DNA of 64,000 nucleotides. It comes from Pseudomaricurvus alcaniphilus (GTDB lineage Bacteria > Pseudomonadota > Gammaproteobacteria > Pseudomonadales > Cellvibrionaceae). The notes beneath the pieces were generated by a model. The model was not told the DNA's origin. It was given only the letters and a program-made list of their open reading frames with translations, and ran no database searches. Positions 18,694 to 27,680 of the stretch are shown here, in pieces. The number at the start of each line of letters is the position of its first letter. Within the stretch, counting starts at the first letter, position 1. Location: contig NZ_JAAOIX010000007.1 of assembly GCF_011440395.1 (NCBI RefSeq), positions 228,710 to 292,709 on the forward strand, given 5' to 3'. A program made the position numbers and the translations under genes.

Positions 18694-19332
18694 ATGCGTA
18701 TTGACCTGGATGTAATTCAGGCCTGGATCAAACCCGGCAGCCGGGTGCTGGACCTGGGGTGTGGCGATGGCACCCTGCTGCACAACCTGTGCAGCAACAA
18801 GCAGGTCAGCGGCTACGGCCTGGAAATTGACCCGAAGCAGATCACCACCTGTATCAGCAAGGGGCTCAATGTGATCGACCAGAACCTCAACCAGGGACTG
18901 GACAATTTTGCCGACAAGAGCTTTGATACCGTGGTTATGACCCACGCGCTGCAGACCATGCACGCGCCACACCAGGTGCTGGAGGACATGCTGCGCGTGG
19001 GCGAGGAGTGCATTGTCACCTTTCCCAATTTCGGCCACTGGAAAGCCCGCTGGCACTTGTGTGCCAAGGGCCGCATGCCGGTATCGGACCTGCTTCCCTA
19101 CCAATGGTACGACACTCCCAACATCCACTTTTGCACCTTTCGGGATTTCGAGGTGTTGTGCCACCAGCTGAATATCGATATCGTTCACCGCCAGGTGGTA
19201 GCTGAGCGCCCCGTCAGCCGCCTGCTGAAAGATGTGCGGCCAAATTTGTTCGGCGAAACCGCCATCTATCACCTGCGCAAGCAGGCCTGGCAGGCGAGCC
19301 GCGGCGACAACGGGCCGAAACGGGAGGGCTGA
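18694..19332 (+). CDS. metW: Methionine biosynthesis protein MetW
   Basis: 212 aa from the ATG at 18694, behind AAGGAAA. A GTG at 18664, directly after the metX stop, is an alternative. Methyltransferase-like fold: VLDLGCGDGTLL is the SAM-binding motif I, and VVMTHALQTMHAP and FPNFGHWKARWHL are MetW signatures. MetW partners MetX and is needed for its activity in several bacteria; no methyl acceptor is established. Confidence 0.95.
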   Translation: MRIDLDVIQAWIKPGSRVLDLGCGDGTLLHNLCSNKQVSGYGLEIDPKQITTCISKGLNVIDQNLNQGLDNFADKSFDTVVMTHALQTMHAPHQVLEDMLRVGEECIVTFPNFGHWKARWHLCAKGRMPVSDLLPYQWYDTPNIHFCTFRDFEVLCHQLNIDIVHRQVVAERPVSRLLKDVRPNLFGETAIYHLRKQAWQASRGDNGPKREG

Positions 19333-19563
19333 ACTTTGCCCCTGAAATCGATACTAAGTAGCAGGAGCTTTTTACCGCTGTGCCGCTGCGTAACGCCAGC
19401 TGGAAAATGCATTTCTGCACAGGGCAGGCTTGCAACACCTGTTCTTGTGCAACATGTTTAAATGTAAACATACAACTGCGCGCAGGGTGGCCGCAGCACT
19501 TTACCAGCATCAAGGAGTCGGGACATCGCCTCTATACACCTCCATTCAATAAGGAAGCTGAAC

Positions 19564-20019
19564 ATGAATAATACCCATAAAGCCAGCCAGTTCCTGCTCT
19601 TCACACTGGTGTTTTTCCTGCTCGGCAGCAGCGCCCACGGCAACGAGAAAATCTATACCGATTTTGGCGAATACCGGGTCATGCATTCGGTCTTCAACAG
19701 CAGCTTTATCAAGCCGGATATTGCCAGCGCCTACAATCTCACCCGAGGCAAGGATCACGCCCTGGTCAACGTCGCGGTCATCAAAAATCCCAAAGACGGC
19801 GCCAGCAACGGCATGGCGGCCATCGTCAGCGGCGGCTACGCCAATTTGATGCAGCAGGGCAAAGACCTCAAATTTGTCGAAATACGGGAGCAAAACGCAA
19901 TCTACTATCTGGCCGATATGCGCTTTCAGAACGAGGAAGTTCTGCACTTCACCATCAACGTCAGCGTCGATGGCAAGACCTTTCCCGTGAAATTCAGCAA
20001 GAAACTCTATGTCGATTAA
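19564..20019 (+). CDS. DUF4426 exported protein
   Basis: 151 aa. A hydrophobic signal segment (about residues 10-24, ending SSAHG) is followed by the compact domain YTDFGEYRVMHSVFNSSFIKP, then A--YNLTRGKD-ALVNVAV, typical of DUF4426. This periplasmic protein of unknown function is regularly found behind metW. It overlaps the rdgB start by 11 nt, so translation is probably coupled. AAGGAAG lies upstream of the ATG. Confidence 0.85.
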   Translation: MNNTHKASQFLLFTLVFFLLGSSAHGNEKIYTDFGEYRVMHSVFNSSFIKPDIASAYNLTRGKDHALVNVAVIKNPKDGASNGMAAIVSGGYANLMQQGKDLKFVEIREQNAIYYLADMRFQNEEVLHFTINVSVDGKTFPVKFSKKLYVD

Positions 20020-20650
20020 TGTAAACCCCCATCAGCAGGTGGTGCTGGCCAGCAACAACGCCGGCAAGGTGCGCGAAATGCAGAGTCTGCTGGCGGCCAT
20101 GGGGCTGGAGGTACTTCCCCAGTCCGAGCTTGCCATTGACAGTGTCGCAGAAACTGGCCTGAGCTTTGTCGAGAACGCCATTCTCAAGGCCAGGCACGCC
20201 TGCCGCTGCAGCGGCCTGCCTGCCATTGCCGATGACTCCGGCCTGGAGGTGGACGCCTTGCACGGTCAGCCCGGAATCTATTCAGCCCGTTACGCCGAGG
20301 AGGCCGAGGGAGACCAGGACAGCGCCAACAACACCAAACTGCTCAATCGCCTCACCGGCCTGACCCAGATGGATCGCCGCGCTCGCTACCGCTGTGTACT
20401 GGTGTTTATGCGTCACCACGAGGATCCGACCCCCATTATTTGCCAGGGCACCTGGGAGGGCCGCATCCTGCACCAGCCAGAGGGCGAGGGGGGGTTCGGT
20501 TACGACCCGATTTTCTACGTGCCGGAAACGGATTGCAGCGCCGCGCAATTAAGCGCCGAACAGAAAAACTCCCTCAGCCATCGCGGCCGGGCTCTGCAGG
20601 CACTAATCCAGCAGCTGCAAACTTACTACCCACCGGTCGCAACGGCTTAA
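20009..20650 (+). CDS. rdgB: XTP/dITP diphosphatase (RdgB/HAM1)
   Basis: 213 aa. It hydrolyses ITP, dITP and XTP to keep deaminated purines out of nucleic acids. VLASNNAGKVREM is the substrate-binding start, and ADDSGLEVDALHGQPGIYSARYA carries the catalytic/metal Asp. GFGYDPIFYVPE and the conserved SHRGRAL end the domain. The start overlaps the DUF4426 stop, and hemW follows after 9 nt. Confidence 0.97.
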   Translation: MSINVNPHQQVVLASNNAGKVREMQSLLAAMGLEVLPQSELAIDSVAETGLSFVENAILKARHACRCSGLPAIADDSGLEVDALHGQPGIYSARYAEEAEGDQDSANNTKLLNRLTGLTQMDRRARYRCVLVFMRHHEDPTPIICQGTWEGRILHQPEGEGGFGYDPIFYVPETDCSAAQLSAEQKNSLSHRGRALQALIQQLQTYYPPVATA

Positions 20651-20659
20651 GCCCCGACG

Positions 20660-21814
20660 ATGCTGGAACTCCCGCCGCTGGCGCTCTACATTCATATTCC
20701 CTGGTGCGTGCGCAAGTGCCCCTACTGCGACTTTAACTCCCATCAGGCCGGTACCGAACTGCCCGAAGACGACTACGTCGGGGCCCTGGAACGGGACCTG
20801 GCAGAGGGCCTGGAGGGGGTGCAAGGCCGCCGCCTGAGCAGTATTTTTATCGGTGGCGGCACGCCCAGCCTGTTCAGCCCCGCGGCGATTGGCCGTGTAC
20901 TCGCGCAGGCCGAAGCCCGCATCGGCTTCCAGCCCGATATCGAAATTACCCTGGAAGCCAACCCCGGCACCTTCGAGCAGGAAAAATTCAGCGGCTTTCG
21001 CAGCGCCGGGGTCAACCGCCTGTCGATTGGTATCCAGAGCTTTTCCGACCTCCACCTGCAACAGCTGGGCCGCATCCACGGGCGCGCCGAAGCGCTGGCG
21101 GCGGTGGCCATGGCGCGCCGGGCCGGCTTTCACAATATCAACCTGGACCTGATGCACGGCCTGCCCGGGCAATCCCCGGCCGACGCCAGTCGCGACTTGC
21201 AAACCGCCATCGAACTGGAGCCGACCCACCTCTCCTGGTACCAGCTCACCATTGAACCGAACACCGAATTTTACAGTCGTCCGCCGCCACTGCCGGTGGA
21301 TGACGCGCTGGCCGATATACAGCAGTGCGGCGAACAGTTACTGGCCGCCGCCGGTTTCCAGCAGTACGAGGTATCCGCCTACGCCCGGCCCCGCCAGCGC
21401 TCCCGCCACAACCTCAACTACTGGCAGTTTGGCGATTACCTCGGCATCGGCGCCGGCGCCCACGCTAAAATCACCCTGCTGCCCGCGGGCCAACCGGGGC
21501 ATGTGCTGCGCCAGCAGAAAACCCGCATGCCCGCTCACTACCTGGATCAGAAGCGTCCATTTATAGCGCAACAGGGTCCAGTCGACGAAGCCGATTTGAC
21601 CCTGGAATTTATGATGAATGCCCTGCGCCTGCTGCAGGGGGTGGACGCCAACCTGTTCCCGGCCCGAACCGGCCTGCCGGCCACCCGCATCGCCGGCGCC
21701 CTGCAGTCGTTGCGGCAACGGGGCTTACTGGTGGCGGCGCCCGAACGCATCCAGACCAGCCCCACGGGCATGCGCTTCCTGAATGAAGTGCTGGCGGAGT
21801 TTATGCCAGGCTGA
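20660..21814 (+). CDS. hemW: Radical SAM haem chaperone HemW
   Basis: 384 aa. The radical-SAM cluster motif CVRKCPYC gives Cys16, Cys20 and Cys23. GGGTPSLFS, E-NPGTFE and SIGIQSFSD---QLGRIH complete the SAM domain, and the HemN_C domain lies after about residue 300. HemW was long annotated as oxygen-independent coproporphyrinogen oxidase; the absence of an extra N-terminal HemN arm fits a haem chaperone instead. Last gene of the metX-metW-rdgB group. Confidence 0.95.
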   Translation: MLELPPLALYIHIPWCVRKCPYCDFNSHQAGTELPEDDYVGALERDLAEGLEGVQGRRLSSIFIGGGTPSLFSPAAIGRVLAQAEARIGFQPDIEITLEANPGTFEQEKFSGFRSAGVNRLSIGIQSFSDLHLQQLGRIHGRAEALAAVAMARRAGFHNINLDLMHGLPGQSPADASRDLQTAIELEPTHLSWYQLTIEPNTEFYSRPPPLPVDDALADIQQCGEQLLAAAGFQQYEVSAYARPRQRSRHNLNYWQFGDYLGIGAGAHAKITLLPAGQPGHVLRQQKTRMPAHYLDQKRPFIAQQGPVDEADLTLEFMMNALRLLQGVDANLFPARTGLPATRIAGALQSLRQRGLLVAAPERIQTSPTGMRFLNEVLAEFMPG

Positions 21815-22184
21815 CCGCCGGTCACCAAAACGCCTGCCTACTTACCACTAGAACCAATACTCTTGCAGCTGGCACCAGGGCAGGTCTGGCTGCGGGGGCT
21901 TGGGTTCAAGACCCTCGACAGCAGGGATGCTGTCGCGGAGCCTCCAGGGACGGAATCTCGGCGCGTCTTGAACCCAAGCCCCCGCAGCCAGGCCGTGAGA
22001 GAAGCTATACCCATGGGCTAAATATCTCTACTATCGCCGCCAGCAAGCAGATTCACAGGTGGAATTGGGAACATCCATGCATAGCGCTTGTGCGAACGGG
22101 CCGCACTGATTATCATCGCAGCCTTAATCGCGGCAAACAGCATCAACGCTACCTGCCAAAGAATGTCATTTCGGGAGAATCATT
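21815..22184. other. Intergenic region hemW-trxA
   Basis: 370 bp with no gene. It contains the 112-bp palindromic element (copy 2) and, to its right, the presumed trxA promoter region, where no convincing -35/-10 pair could be fixed. Confidence 0.7.
21883..21994 (+). repeat. 112-bp palindromic intergenic element, copy 2
   Basis: The left 30-bp arm (starts GGTCTGGCTGCGGGGGCTTG, ends TTCAAGAC) pairs with the right arm at 29 of 30 positions, the exception being a T-G wobble. Inside are the perfect 8-bp hairpin CGACAGCA-GGGA-TGCTGTCG and a small TCC-AGGGAC-GGA hairpin. The same element, in the opposite orientation, is at 1883-1994. It begins 69 nt behind the hemW stop and reads in the direction of hemW transcription. 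There is no T-run, so a simple terminator is unlikely. Confidence 0.9.
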
Positions 22185-22511
22185 ATGAGCAAAAGCATCG
22201 TGCATGTAACCGATGCCAGCTTCGAGGCGGAAGTCCTCAACGCTGAAGGGCCTGTGTTAGTGGATTTTTGGGCAGAGTGGTGCGGCCCCTGCAAAATGAT
22301 CGCCCCTATCCTGGACGAGCTGGCCGACGACTACAAAGGCAAGATCAAAATCTGCAAAATGGATGTCGATGCCAACCAGTCGACCCCCGGCAAGCACGGT
22401 ATTCGCGGTATACCCACCCTGATCATATTTAAAAACGGCAGTGCCGACGCCACCAAAGTTGGCGCCCTGTCGAAAACCCAGCTGACCGATTTCATCAACG
22501 CCAGCCTTTAG
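22185..22511 (+). CDS. trxA: Thioredoxin 1
   Basis: 108 aa, standard TrxA length. The active site WAEWCGPCK is at about residues 29-37, and the cis-Pro lies in [12 protein letters not shown]. Cytoplasmic protein disulfide reductant. GGGAGA lies before the ATG. trxA just upstream of rho is the conserved gammaproteobacterial order. Confidence 0.97.
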   Translation: MSKSIVHVTDASFEAEVLNAEGPVLVDFWAEWCGPCKMIAPILDELADDYKGKIKICKMDVDANQSTPGKHGIRGIPTLIIFKNGSADATKVGALSKTQLTDFINASL

Positions 22512-22999
22512 ACGAATCCGGCCGCTGCGCTCAGCAACGGCCCCGCAGCTTGCATATGACACCGCTGCAGGCAATCCAGTGCGGCCCAGGCCAAGTTGGT
22601 TGCCCGCTGCGCTGTGCTGGCGGTTGCTGTCGTGCACATTAAAACAAATTCCCTGGGTTTTGCTTTGCACAGCCGGCTTTTTATCGCTATACTCCCGTCA
22701 TCTTTTTAGTTTTTAGATCAAATTCCCTGCACCGTTAATAACAAGCAGCATTTGACCGGCTAACAACCCCCAAAGTTTTCTGGCTCTATTTTCGCATCAA
22801 CTGGCACGTCGCTCACAAACGCTTTAGCACCGCTTCACTGACAGTTGACCGGCACTATCAGCCTCTGCGTTAGCAGTTCAGGCTCGTAGACTTTGGGTGC
22901 AATCGCCACCCCCCAAGGAACTCAAACAATCGTGACTCGCTGCGCGTAGCCACGCCTTTAACCGTCTATTCGACCCAACCACCTTCTTAAAACACTCTT
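22512..22999 (+). other. Long untranslated region upstream of rho
   Basis: 488 bp without a convincing gene. A sigma-70-like promoter lies at 22665-22693, leaving a leader of about 300 nt before the rho ATG. The leader is C-rich and G-poor over long stretches (for example around 22760-22860 and 22960-22995), which fits Rho-dependent autogenous attenuation known for rho leaders. No rhoL-like peptide was recognised with confidence. Confidence 0.6.
22665..22693 (+). promoter_or_regulatory. Sigma-70-type promoter of rho
   Basis: TTGCAC at 22665-22670 and TATACT at 22688-22693 are separated by exactly 17 bp. Both hexamers differ from consensus by one or two bases. Transcription would start near 22700, giving a leader of about 300 nt. 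Confidence 0.65.
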
Positions 23000-24259
23000 A
23001 TGAATTTAACCGATCTCAAAACAAAGCCCATCGAAGAACTGCTTGCCATCGCCAAAGAAATGGGCATGGAAAGCCTCGCCCGCTCGCGCAAGCAAGACAT
23101 TATTTTCAATATCCTCAAGCGACACGCCAAAAGTGGTGAAGATATTTACGGCGACGGGGTGCTGGAGATTCTCCAGGACGGCTTTGGTTTTCTGCGCTCC
23201 GCCGACAGTTCCTACCTGGCCGGACCGGACGATATCTACGTCTCACCGAGCCAGATTCGCCGCTTTAACCTGAGAACCGGCGACACCATTGAAGGCAAGA
23301 TTCGACCGCCCAAAGACGGCGAGCGCTATTTCGCCATGTTGAAGGTTAACCAGATTAACTTCGACAAACCGGAAAGCTCCAAAAACAAGATTCTGTTTGA
23401 AAACCTGACCCCACTGTTCCCCAACGACCGCCTGGTGCTGGAATCGGGCAACGGCTCAACCGAGGATCTCACCGGGCGCATCATCGACCTGATAGCGCCG
23501 ATCGGCAAGGGTCAGCGCGGCCTGATTGTAGCTCCGCCCAAGGCCGGTAAGACCATCATGATGCAGAACATCGCCCAGGCCATCACTCGCAACAATCCGG
23601 AATGCCACCTGATTGTGTTGCTGATCGATGAACGACCGGAAGAAGTGACCGAAATGCAGCGCTCGGTGCGCGGCGAAGTGGTTGCCTCGACCTTCGATGA
23701 ACCACCGGCTCGCCATGTGCAGGTCGCCGAAATGGTGATCGAAAAGGCCAAGCGCCTGGTGGAACACAAAAAGGATGTCATCATCCTGCTCGACTCCATC
23801 ACCCGCCTGGCCCGTGCTTACAACACCATTGTGCCGTCTTCAGGCAAGGTCCTGACCGGTGGTGTCGACGCCCACGCACTGGAGCGCCCCAAGCGTTTCT
23901 TCGGCGCCGCGCGCAACATCGAGGAGGGCGGCAGCCTGTCTATCGTCGCTACCGCGCTGGTGGAAACCGGCTCCAAAATGGACGAAGTTATCTACGAAGA
24001 ATTCAAGGGCACCGGCAACCAGGAACTGCACCTCGACCGCAAGATTGCCGAGAAGCGGGTTTACCCGGCCATCAACATTCGTCGCTCCGGCACTCGCCGC
24101 GAAGACCTGTTGATGCGCGAAGAAGAACTGCAGCGAGTCTGGATCCTGCGCAAATTGCTGCACGATATGGAAGACGTCAACGCCACCGAATTCCTGGTGG
24201 ACAAGCTCAAGGACTACAAGTCCAACGATGAGTTCTTCCAGTCCATGAAGCGCAAATAA
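23000..24259 (+). CDS. rho: Transcription termination factor Rho
   Basis: 419 aa, the standard length. The N-terminal RNA-binding cold-shock domain includes [17 protein letters not shown]. Walker A is APPKAGKT (about residues 178-185), Walker B is [17 protein letters not shown], and [20 protein letters not shown] contains the Q/R-loop region. Hexameric RNA-dependent ATPase that terminates transcripts. ubiD follows after 33 nt. Confidence 0.98.
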   Translation: MNLTDLKTKPIEELLAIAKEMGMESLARSRKQDIIFNILKRHAKSGEDIYGDGVLEILQDGFGFLRSADSSYLAGPDDIYVSPSQIRRFNLRTGDTIEGKIRPPKDGERYFAMLKVNQINFDKPESSKNKILFENLTPLFPNDRLVLESGNGSTEDLTGRIIDLIAPIGKGQRGLIVAPPKAGKTIMMQNIAQAITRNNPECHLIVLLIDERPEEVTEMQRSVRGEVVASTFDEPPARHVQVAEMVIEKAKRLVEHKKDVIILLDSITRLARAYNTIVPSSGKVLTGGVDAHALERPKRFFGAARNIEEGGSLSIVATALVETGSKMDEVIYEEFKGTGNQELHLDRKIAEKRVYPAINIRRSGTRREDLLMREEELQRVWILRKLLHDMEDVNATEFLVDKLKDYKSNDEFFQSMKRK

Positions 24260-24292
24260 ATTCTGCGGCCCTGCAACAACTGACCGGACCCC

Positions 24293-25798
24293 ATGGCCAT
24301 AAAATACAACGACCTGCGCGACTTTATCGCCCTGTTGGAAAGTCGCGGGGAACTGGTGCGCATCTCGGTTCCGGTGGACCCGAGGCTGGAAATGACCGAA
24401 ATTTGTGACCGCACCCTGAAAGCGGGTGGGCCGGCGCTGCTGTTTGAAAACCCTATCGGCCACAGTATCCCGGTGCTCGCCAACCTGTTCGGTACACCGC
24501 AGCGAGTGGCCCTGGGCATGGGGCAGGAGTCGGTCGGCGCCCTGCGTGAAGTGGGGCAATTGCTGGCTTTCCTGAAGGAGCCGGAGCCACCCAAAGGGCT
24601 GCGCGACGCCTGGAACAAGCTGCCCATTTTCAAGCAAGTGCTCAACATGGGGCCCAAGGATGTGGGTCGGGCCGCCTGTCAATACGCCCGCATCGAGCGC
24701 GACGCCATCGATCTCTACCAACTGCCCATCCAGACCTGCTGGCCCGGCGACGCCGGCCCGCTGGTCACCTGGCCACTGGTGATTACCCGCGGCCCCAACA
24801 AGGAGCGCCAGAACCTCGGCATCTACCGCATGCAGGTAATCGGTAAAAACCGGCTGATCATGCGCTGGTTGTCACACCGCGGCGGGGCTCTTGATTTTCG
24901 CGACTGGCAGCAACAAAACCCGGGCCAGCCCTATCCCGTCTCCGTCGCCCTGGGGGCCGACCCGGCCACCATTCTCGGCGCGGTGACACCGGTGCCGGAC
25001 AGCCTCAGCGAATACGCTTTTGCCGGCCTGCTGCGCGGCAACAAAACCGAGGTCGTCAAGAGCCAAAGCAACGACTTGCAGGTGCCGGCTTCCGCCGAGT
25101 TTGTGCTGGAAGGCTATATTTATCCCGACGACATGGCCGACGAGGGCCCCTTCGGCGATCACACCGGTTACTACAACGAGGTGGATCGCTTCCCGGTGTT
25201 TACCGTGGAAACCATCACCCATCGCAAAGACCCCATCTACCACAGCACCTACACCGGCCGGCCGCCGGACGAACCGGCGGTGCTGGGTGTCGCCCTCAAC
25301 GAAGTGTTTGTACCGATCCTGCAAAAGCAGTTTCCGGAGATCAGCGACTTTTACTTGCCACCGGAAGGGTGTTCCTACCGCATGGCGGTGGTGACCATGA
25401 AAAAGCAGTACCCCGGACACGCCAAGCGGGTGATGATGGGGGTATGGTCGTTTTTGCGCCAGTTTATGTACACCAAGTTTGTAATAGTGACCGATGACGA
25501 CGTCAATGCCCGCGACTGGAAGGATGTCATCTGGGCGATTACCACCCGCATGGATCCGGCCCGGGATATCACCCTGGTTGAAAACACCCCCATCGATTAT
25601 TTGGACTTTGCCTCCCCAGTGAGCGGGCTGGGTTCCAAGATGGGTATGGACGCCACCAACAAATGGCCCGGCGAAACCGACAGGGAGTGGGGTGAACCCA
25701 TCGTTATGGATGCCGCGGTCAAGCAGCGCGTGGATGAGATCTGGGCGTCGCTGGGGCTGGCCCCGGATGGCCAGGATCGGGAAAACAACCGCACCTGA
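24293..25798 (+). CDS. ubiD: 4-hydroxy-3-polyprenylbenzoate decarboxylase
   Basis: 501 aa. prFMN-dependent decarboxylase of ubiquinone biosynthesis. The start [24 protein letters not shown] is typical. The prFMN region [24 protein letters not shown] carries the conserved Arg, and [11 protein letters not shown] supplies Glu of the catalytic E-R-E set. [11 protein letters not shown] is near the C terminus. Located right after rho as in Pseudomonas. It needs the flavin prenyltransferase UbiX, which is not in this window. Confidence 0.96.
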   Translation: MAIKYNDLRDFIALLESRGELVRISVPVDPRLEMTEICDRTLKAGGPALLFENPIGHSIPVLANLFGTPQRVALGMGQESVGALREVGQLLAFLKEPEPPKGLRDAWNKLPIFKQVLNMGPKDVGRAACQYARIERDAIDLYQLPIQTCWPGDAGPLVTWPLVITRGPNKERQNLGIYRMQVIGKNRLIMRWLSHRGGALDFRDWQQQNPGQPYPVSVALGADPATILGAVTPVPDSLSEYAFAGLLRGNKTEVVKSQSNDLQVPASAEFVLEGYIYPDDMADEGPFGDHTGYYNEVDRFPVFTVETITHRKDPIYHSTYTGRPPDEPAVLGVALNEVFVPILQKQFPEISDFYLPPEGCSYRMAVVTMKKQYPGHAKRVMMGVWSFLRQFMYTKFVIVTDDDVNARDWKDVIWAITTRMDPARDITLVENTPIDYLDFASPVSGLGSKMGMDATNKWPGETDREWGEPIVMDAAVKQRVDEIWASLGLAPDGQDRENNRT

Positions 25799-25811
25799 GC
25801 CGAACCCGGCC

Positions 25812-25850
25812 CAGACCTCAAACTCAGACCTCAAACTCAGGCCTCGAGCC
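25812..25850. repeat. Short 13-bp tandem repeat between ubiD and dgkA
   Basis: Two perfect head-to-tail copies of CAGACCTCAAACT (25812-25824, 25825-25837) and a third degenerate copy, CAGGCCTCGAGCC (25838-25850). They lie in the 77-bp gap between two convergent genes. Confidence 0.8.
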
Positions 25851-25875
25851 CAGGGATAGCCGCGGCCAGTTCGAC

Positions 25876-26256
25876 TCAGGTCAGGGCATCAAAGACAATC
25901 ACTCCCCAGACATACAGCGTCAACGCCAGTGCTACAAATACCGCGGCCGAGCCCAGGTCCTTGGCGTGCCCACTGAGCTGGTGACGCTCCGGGCCAATGC
26001 GATCAATGGCGTTTTCGATGGCGGTGTTAATCAACTCCACGATCAACACCAGCGCCAGCACCCCGATCAGGGCAATGCGCTCCAGAGTGCTCACATCCAG
26101 CCACGCCACCACTGGCAACAGCAGCACCGCCAGCACGATCTCCTGGCGAAATGCCGCCTCGTTTTTCCAGGCGATCATAAAACCGTTCATGGAATAGCCA
26201 AACGCATTGACCACCCGGGTTAAGCCTTTTTTCCCTTTCAATTCTGTCGCGTCCAT
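25876..26256 (-). CDS. dgkA: Diacylglycerol kinase
   Basis: 126 aa from the ATG at 26256 (MDATELKGKKGLTRVVNAFGYSMNG), preceded by a G-rich site; the longer frame upstream is not conserved. Small trimeric inner-membrane kinase with three helices that phosphorylates diacylglycerol. ELINTAIENAIDRIGPERHQLSGHAKDLGSAA holds the catalytic Glu and the family signature, shown here in two parts: ELINTAIENAIDRIG and HAKDLGSAAVF. Convergent with ubiD. Confidence 0.95.
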   Translation of the reverse strand: MDATELKGKKGLTRVVNAFGYSMNGFMIAWKNEAAFRQEIVLAVLLLPVVAWLDVSTLERIALIGVLALVLIVELINTAIENAIDRIGPERHQLSGHAKDLGSAAVFVALALTLYVWGVIVFDALT

Positions 26257-26456
26257 CCAGGTTCCCCCCTTGGCAAAGTGCCCGTTGTAACCTGTCAATA
26301 TGAACTTGCTGTGACAGTCGCGAGAACAGGGCGAGATCGAGTCAGGGTAGCAAGCCAATCGCACTTACCTGGCCAGAAACCGGTTTGCCAACCACCAAAG
26401 GCAAGCGCCGGCTGACTCGCACTCAATCGGCGCTGCACAGCAGCGGCTGCCCGGGA

Positions 26457-27680
26457 TCAGGCTGTTTTGCGCTCCGGCATAGGCAGATCTGGCAGTTGTT
26501 CGGCGGCCAGCAACAAGCCCTTCTGGTAGAACTCGGTACTTTTTTCATGCTCGCCCAGGTGCGCTAACAAGCGCGCCATCTCGGCGTAGGCAGCGGGCCC
26601 GGCCTTGATTTTCAAACTGCTGGCAAAGTAGTCCCGAGCCTTACCCCACAGGTGATTGCGCAGGCACAGGCGCCCCAGGGTCAGGAGCAAATCGGCATTG
26701 CCGGGGCGCTCTTGCAGCCAGCCCTCGGCTTTCAATAACTGACGCATGGCATCGCTGGTCTGCAGCGTGCCGTAGCGCAACACCAGGCGGTTGTCCCAGT
26801 ATTTTTTCAGGGTTTTGCGCAACAGCACCTCGGCGGCGTTGGCCTCTCCGGCGGCGTCCAGCAAATCCACATAGATCAGTAACAAATCAGCATTGTGCTG
26901 CCACTGTTTCGGCGTGTTTTTCCAGGCCTGATTAATGCTTTCGAGGGATTTCGACTGCCCCGCTTGCAGCATCAATTGGCGATAAACCGTCGCGGAAATC
27001 GTTTCCACCTCGCTCGCCGCCAACAGCGAGTGCTGCTCCAGGGTGGGCAGGATTTTCGCCAGGCTCTGCCAATCCTGCAGGCGCATATACACCTGGCTCA
27101 ACAAATCCAGCACCACCGGGTTTTTGGGCGCCAGTTTGCGACCGCGCTCAAGGGTAGCTGCGCACTGTTCGTATTTTTTCGCCACGAATTGCATCTTGGC
27201 CTGGGACAGAATCACGGAAAGTGCGGCGGCCGGCGTTTCCTCCTCGGCCCGGGCCAGCAAATCATTGGCCTGTTGGATCTCGCCCAATTCGTAAGCACTG
27301 CGGGCCGCCCCCAGGTAATTCAGCAGCGGCGTCGGCGATCGCGTCGCGGAGCGTTTCAACAGGTGCAACGCCTGGCGCCAGTTGCCTTCGAAGAAGTGAA
27401 TAAAGCCCCGCGACATTTGCCGCTGGGCACGCTCTTCCGAACCGACAAAGAGCCTGCTCATTTGCGTGCCTACACCGCGCACGCCGCCGTGCAGCAGGCG
27501 CCAAACCAGTAGCCCCAGCAGAGTTGCCAGCAGCAATACGGCCAGGGCAAACCAGATGCTCATTTCAATCGAGGTGTCACCTATAACCAGCAACAGATAG
27601 CCGGGCTTGGTGGCTGCCAGCTGATACAGCCAGGCGCCGCCAAACACAAACAGGACGAACAGAATGAAGATCATGATCAT
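26457..27680 (-). CDS. hemY: HemY, TPR-containing inner-membrane protein
   Basis: 407 aa. Two N-terminal hydrophobic helices (about residues 2-19 and 40-62) are followed by the HemY_N domain with FIHFFEGNWRQALHLL and TPR-like helical repeats to the end. Family role: haem-biosynthesis-associated membrane scaffold; it is not protoporphyrinogen oxidase despite the shared name. The ATG overlaps the hemX stop (ATGA), so translation is coupled. Last gene of hemC-hemD-hemX-hemY. Confidence 0.93.
   Translation of the reverse strand: MIMIFILFVLFVFGGAWLYQLAATKPGYLLLVIGDTSIEMSIWFALAVLLLATLLGLLVWRLLHGGVRGVGTQMSRLFVGSEERAQRQMSRGFIHFFEGNWRQALHLLKRSATRSPTPLLNYLGAARSAYELGEIQQANDLLARAEEETPAAALSVILSQAKMQFVAKKYEQCAATLERGRKLAPKNPVVLDLLSQVYMRLQDWQSLAKILPTLEQHSLLAASEVETISATVYRQLMLQAGQSKSLESINQAWKNTPKQWQHNADLLLIYVDLLDAAGEANAAEVLLRKTLKKYWDNRLVLRYGTLQTSDAMRQLLKAEGWLQERPGNADLLLTLGRLCLRNHLWGKARDYFASSLKIKAGPAAYAEMARLLAHLGEHEKSTEFYQKGLLLAAEQLPDLPMPERKTA

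Noticed and set aside
21883..21994. The palindrome as a simple hemW terminator
   Set aside because: No T-run follows on either strand, and the conserved inner hairpins are not explained by termination.
25812..25850. 13-bp tandem repeat as a regulatory element
   Set aside because: It lies between two gene ends, has only two perfect copies and no symmetry; likely replication slippage.
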